The position numbers were made by a program, and so were the translations under genes. A stretch of DNA of 64,000 nt from Malurus cyaneus samueli (taxonomy: Eukaryota; Chordata; Aves; Passeriformes; Maluridae), in NCBI GenBank assembly GCA_009741485.1, contig CM019219.1, forward strand, positions 31,599,340 to 31,663,339, given 5' to 3'. This document shows, piece by piece, positions 61,704-64,000 of the stretch. A model generated the notes under the pieces. The model saw only the letters and a program-made list of their open reading frames with translations. It was not told where the DNA came from and did no database searches. Within the stretch, counting starts at the first letter, position 1. Every line of letters begins with the position of its first letter.

Positions 61704-62099
61704 GCGAAAAGGGACGCCCCTTACTAGTACATCCAAAAGTTTATACGAGCAATCCTACCTCTAGCAAGTAGCTATTGCTTGCCACCTTCATGAAATACGC
61801 CAACTGGATAGCAAAATTAAGAGAGTAAAAGGAAGAGGTTTCCAGGATCCAGAAGTAAACTCAGAATGCATCCGGGATTCTCCTCGAATCTGGAGACAGG
61901 GTTCCATGCAGCAATTCCAGAGGTCATGTGGAAACAATCCTCTGCGGAAGAGCCTATCATATTACGATCTCTCAGCAGACATGAACTAGAAGAGATTCAA
62001 CCAGGACCTTCAGAAGTGTCTCGGAATGGCTTGGTAAACTGAAGCAATAGTCCTCATGGGAAAGTCGCCATGTCAGACAAAGCCATGAAGGAAAAACGG
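61704..62099. other. Irregular sequence interrupting the 44-bp array
   Basis: About 400 bp that do not follow the repeat, although faint echoes occur (ATTCTCCTCGAATCTGGAGA near 61881, CCATGAAGG near 62081). A stop-free + frame of 73 codons runs 61821-62042 and matches nothing I recognise. This may be a very noisy long-read stretch of the same array, or an inserted fragment. It should not be annotated as a gene. Confidence 0.6.
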
Positions 62100-62290
62100 T
62101 TCCAAAGCTATTCTCCATCAGGAAATCTCTGGAGAAGGGAGGTTCCCAAAGAACTTCTCCATCAGGAAATCCTTGGAGAAGAGAGGTTCTCAGGGAGTTT
62201 CTCAGTCAGGAACACTTTGGGGAAGGACCACCCCAGGGAGTTTCTCCATCAGGAAAACTCTGGAGAAAGAAGGTTCCCAGGGAACTTCTG
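62100..62290. repeat. Minisatellite of 44-bp units, second part
   Basis: About four regular units resume with TTCTCCATCAGGAAATCTCT and end at GGAACTTCTGCC. They include both unit types (GGGAGGTTCCCAAAG and GGACCACCCCAGGGAG). The sequence is clean here, as at the left edge of the array. Confidence 0.93.
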
Positions 62291-64000
62291 CCATGGTGGG
62301 GCTAGAGCAGTCCCTCTCTGGCACGGATTCAGTGCCACCTCTGTGGGCAGGTTCTTCCCAAAGGCACATCCGGATCTCCATTAAATACTTGGATTTGGCT
62401 ACAGTTTGCCTGATGCTGCTGGCACTGTGTTTTCAAAGGGAATTTCATTTAACCAGGTTGTGCTAGGGAGAGTGTGGGGTTTTAATTAATGCAGAGGAAA
62501 AAAAGAGTGTGAACACAACATCAGCTGGACTCCTGGCATGTCTGACACCTTCATCTCCCCCTCCTGGGGAAGCTCTTGGCCGAGGGAACAGGTTTGATAT
62601 TCCTGCCTCTGGACGGGCATGGACAATGCTGATGGTCTCCTGCCCAGCACAGGGTGACAGACCTGCTGGGACATCCCCACTGGGGCTGGTACTGACAGCA
62701 AACCCCTCATTCCAGGTGGAATTCCCTCTTTTCCCAGCTGGTTTCCCTGCTAGGACCCAGCTATCCAAAGGGAGCTCTTGGGAGTGATCGCTGGCAACAG
62801 CGAGGATGAGAGGGGAGGTTTGGACAGTGCCAGGCTGTTCTTTGGGAATGAAGGTGATCCCACGAGCTGAAGGACAGAGCTCACCTTCCTGAGTCACTGC
62901 TGAGATGTCAGATTTCACTGGGAAGGCGGAGGTTTTGTCCTTTTCACTCACACTTTTGAGGATTTGTTCTTTTCCCAGTGGGTGCTGCGAGCTGAGTGTC
63001 ATGGGGGAAGCTGAGAGCAGAGGATCCTCCTCCCTGGAGCATCCAAGGAGATGGGGAGACACCTCCTTCTCCACATTTACTGGGCCACTTCAATGCCCTT
63101 TCCAGGAAAACCCTTTCCCATGGTGCCACCCTCGTTTTGCCTTTAGCAGGGACAGCCTCTCGCAGCGTTTGCCCCAATTTTGAGATTGGGTTGGAAGAGA
63201 CATAAAAAACCATCTCATTCCAACCCTCTGGAAAGGGCACAGACACCTTTTGCTATCCCAGGATGCTCAAGGCTCCATCCAAGTGCCCTGAGCACTTCCA
63301 GGGAAGGGGCATCCACAGTTTCTGTTCCACCTGTGATGGGGATTTGCTGCTGTGAGGGCAGCGACCCCTCCAGAGATTTCTTTTAAAAGAAAACAGAGTG
63401 AAAAGCCAGCAGCAGCTCCCAGGCAGACAGGAGGGGGGTCCCACGTGCCTTTTCTCCTTAGGAAATGAGAAAAACCCTGAAATTACTGAGATTTACGTTT
63501 CCTCTCTGATGCTCCACAGCCTCCTGCCTTGCCCAGTACCCGCAGCTCTTATCTCATACCTGCTCTTTCCATCTCGCAGATTTTGGAAATTCGGCTCCAT
63601 CTGGTTCTTTCTGATGGAAAGATAGTGTATCACAGGCAAGGCAGGCAGGGCTGTGTTAATTAATGGTAATCCCTTAATCCCAGGGAGATGTGAGAGACCG
63701 AGCTGCCCGCTGAGTGCGCAGAGGTGTCAGACCCAGACCAGGAAAACTGCCCATCCAACACAGCACCTGAGAGGTTTTTTCCCCTCTGTTGATTTATATT
63801 TCTTTTTTCCATATTTCAGTAATTTTTTTCCCCCACTGGTGGTTATCACAATCTGGTGAAACCACTTTTGCACAAGTAAAGAAAAGGAAAATTGTTTATT
63901 TTGCAGTTTGAAGGGGAATTAGAGGTGAAGTTTGCTAGGACAGGTTTTCTCCTCTTCTGTCTGCTTTTCCTTCTGGCATCAATATTTTTATTTAGAGAAG
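62291..64000. other. Gene-free unique sequence to the window end
   Basis: No supported exon. The frame 62463-63074 (-, 203 codons) is the longest outside repeats in this part. It lacks a recognisable domain, and overlapping frames on the other strand are nearly as long. One CR1 tail is listed separately. The T-rich sequence at 63776-63850 is simple. Confidence 0.6.
63185..63322 (-). mobile_element. CR1 LINE fragment, 3' end
   Basis: ATTGGGTTGGAAGAGACATA, CATCTCATTCCAACCCTCTG, CAGGATGCTCAAGGCTCCAT and GAGCACTTCCAGGGAAGGGG are the reverse complement of the CR1 3' end. It is 5'-truncated and non-coding. Confidence 0.9.

Noticed and set aside
62463..63074. 203-residue - strand ORF next to a repeat array
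   Set aside because: Overlapping frames on the opposite strand are similarly open, no domain is recognised, and it ends close to a CR1 tail.
1..64000. CRISPR array, operon, tRNA or rRNA genes
   Set aside because: No direct repeats with unique spacers, no tRNA A/B-box with cloverleaf and no rRNA core sequences were seen; the tandem repeats have no spacers.

Overview
The window reads as non-coding vertebrate nuclear DNA, most likely from a bird. The main evidence is about a dozen short CR1 LINE 3' ends on both strands, recognised by the conserved tail (GGTTTGGGTTGGAAGGGACC on one strand, CCTTCCAACCCAAACC on the other). CR1 also occurs in crocodilians and turtles. The bird call is therefore inference from the very short, 5'-truncated copies and the lack of mammalian SINEs. 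I found no supportable protein-coding exon, tRNA, rRNA, CRISPR array or bacterial gene. All longer open frames lie in tandem repeats or show no recognisable domain.

Layout: 1-15952 is unique gene-free sequence with one CR1 scrap and several AT-rich, homeodomain-motif-rich blocks that look like conserved non-coding elements. 15953-17493 is a minisatellite of 17-bp units. 17494-31998 is unique sequence with two CR1 copies and more enhancer-like blocks. 32000-40833 is an 8.8-kb block bounded on both sides by a single ambiguous base (N at 31999 and 40834). The same block reappears at 49276-58029 with many one-base deletions and one extra segment of about 88 bp. Between them, 40835-49275 holds several CR1 copies and a 21/28-bp minisatellite (45896-46795) that appears split by an LTR-like insertion. 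58490-59600 is a compound minisatellite. 60741-62290 is an array of 44-bp units broken by about 400 bp of odd sequence. The last 1.7 kb is unique sequence with one CR1 tail.

The strongest observation concerns the assembly. The 8.8-kb duplication looks like a false (haplotig) duplication: copy 1 begins inside a CR1 and ends in a poly-A run exactly at the Ns, while copy 2 runs through both edges without a break. Copy 2 and the interiors of the minisatellites share a one-base-deletion pattern typical of unpolished long-read gap filling. Biologically, the most plausible content is a gene desert or long intron carrying distal regulatory elements. That is inference from motif content and needs cross-species alignment. 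I found no convincing new biological system.
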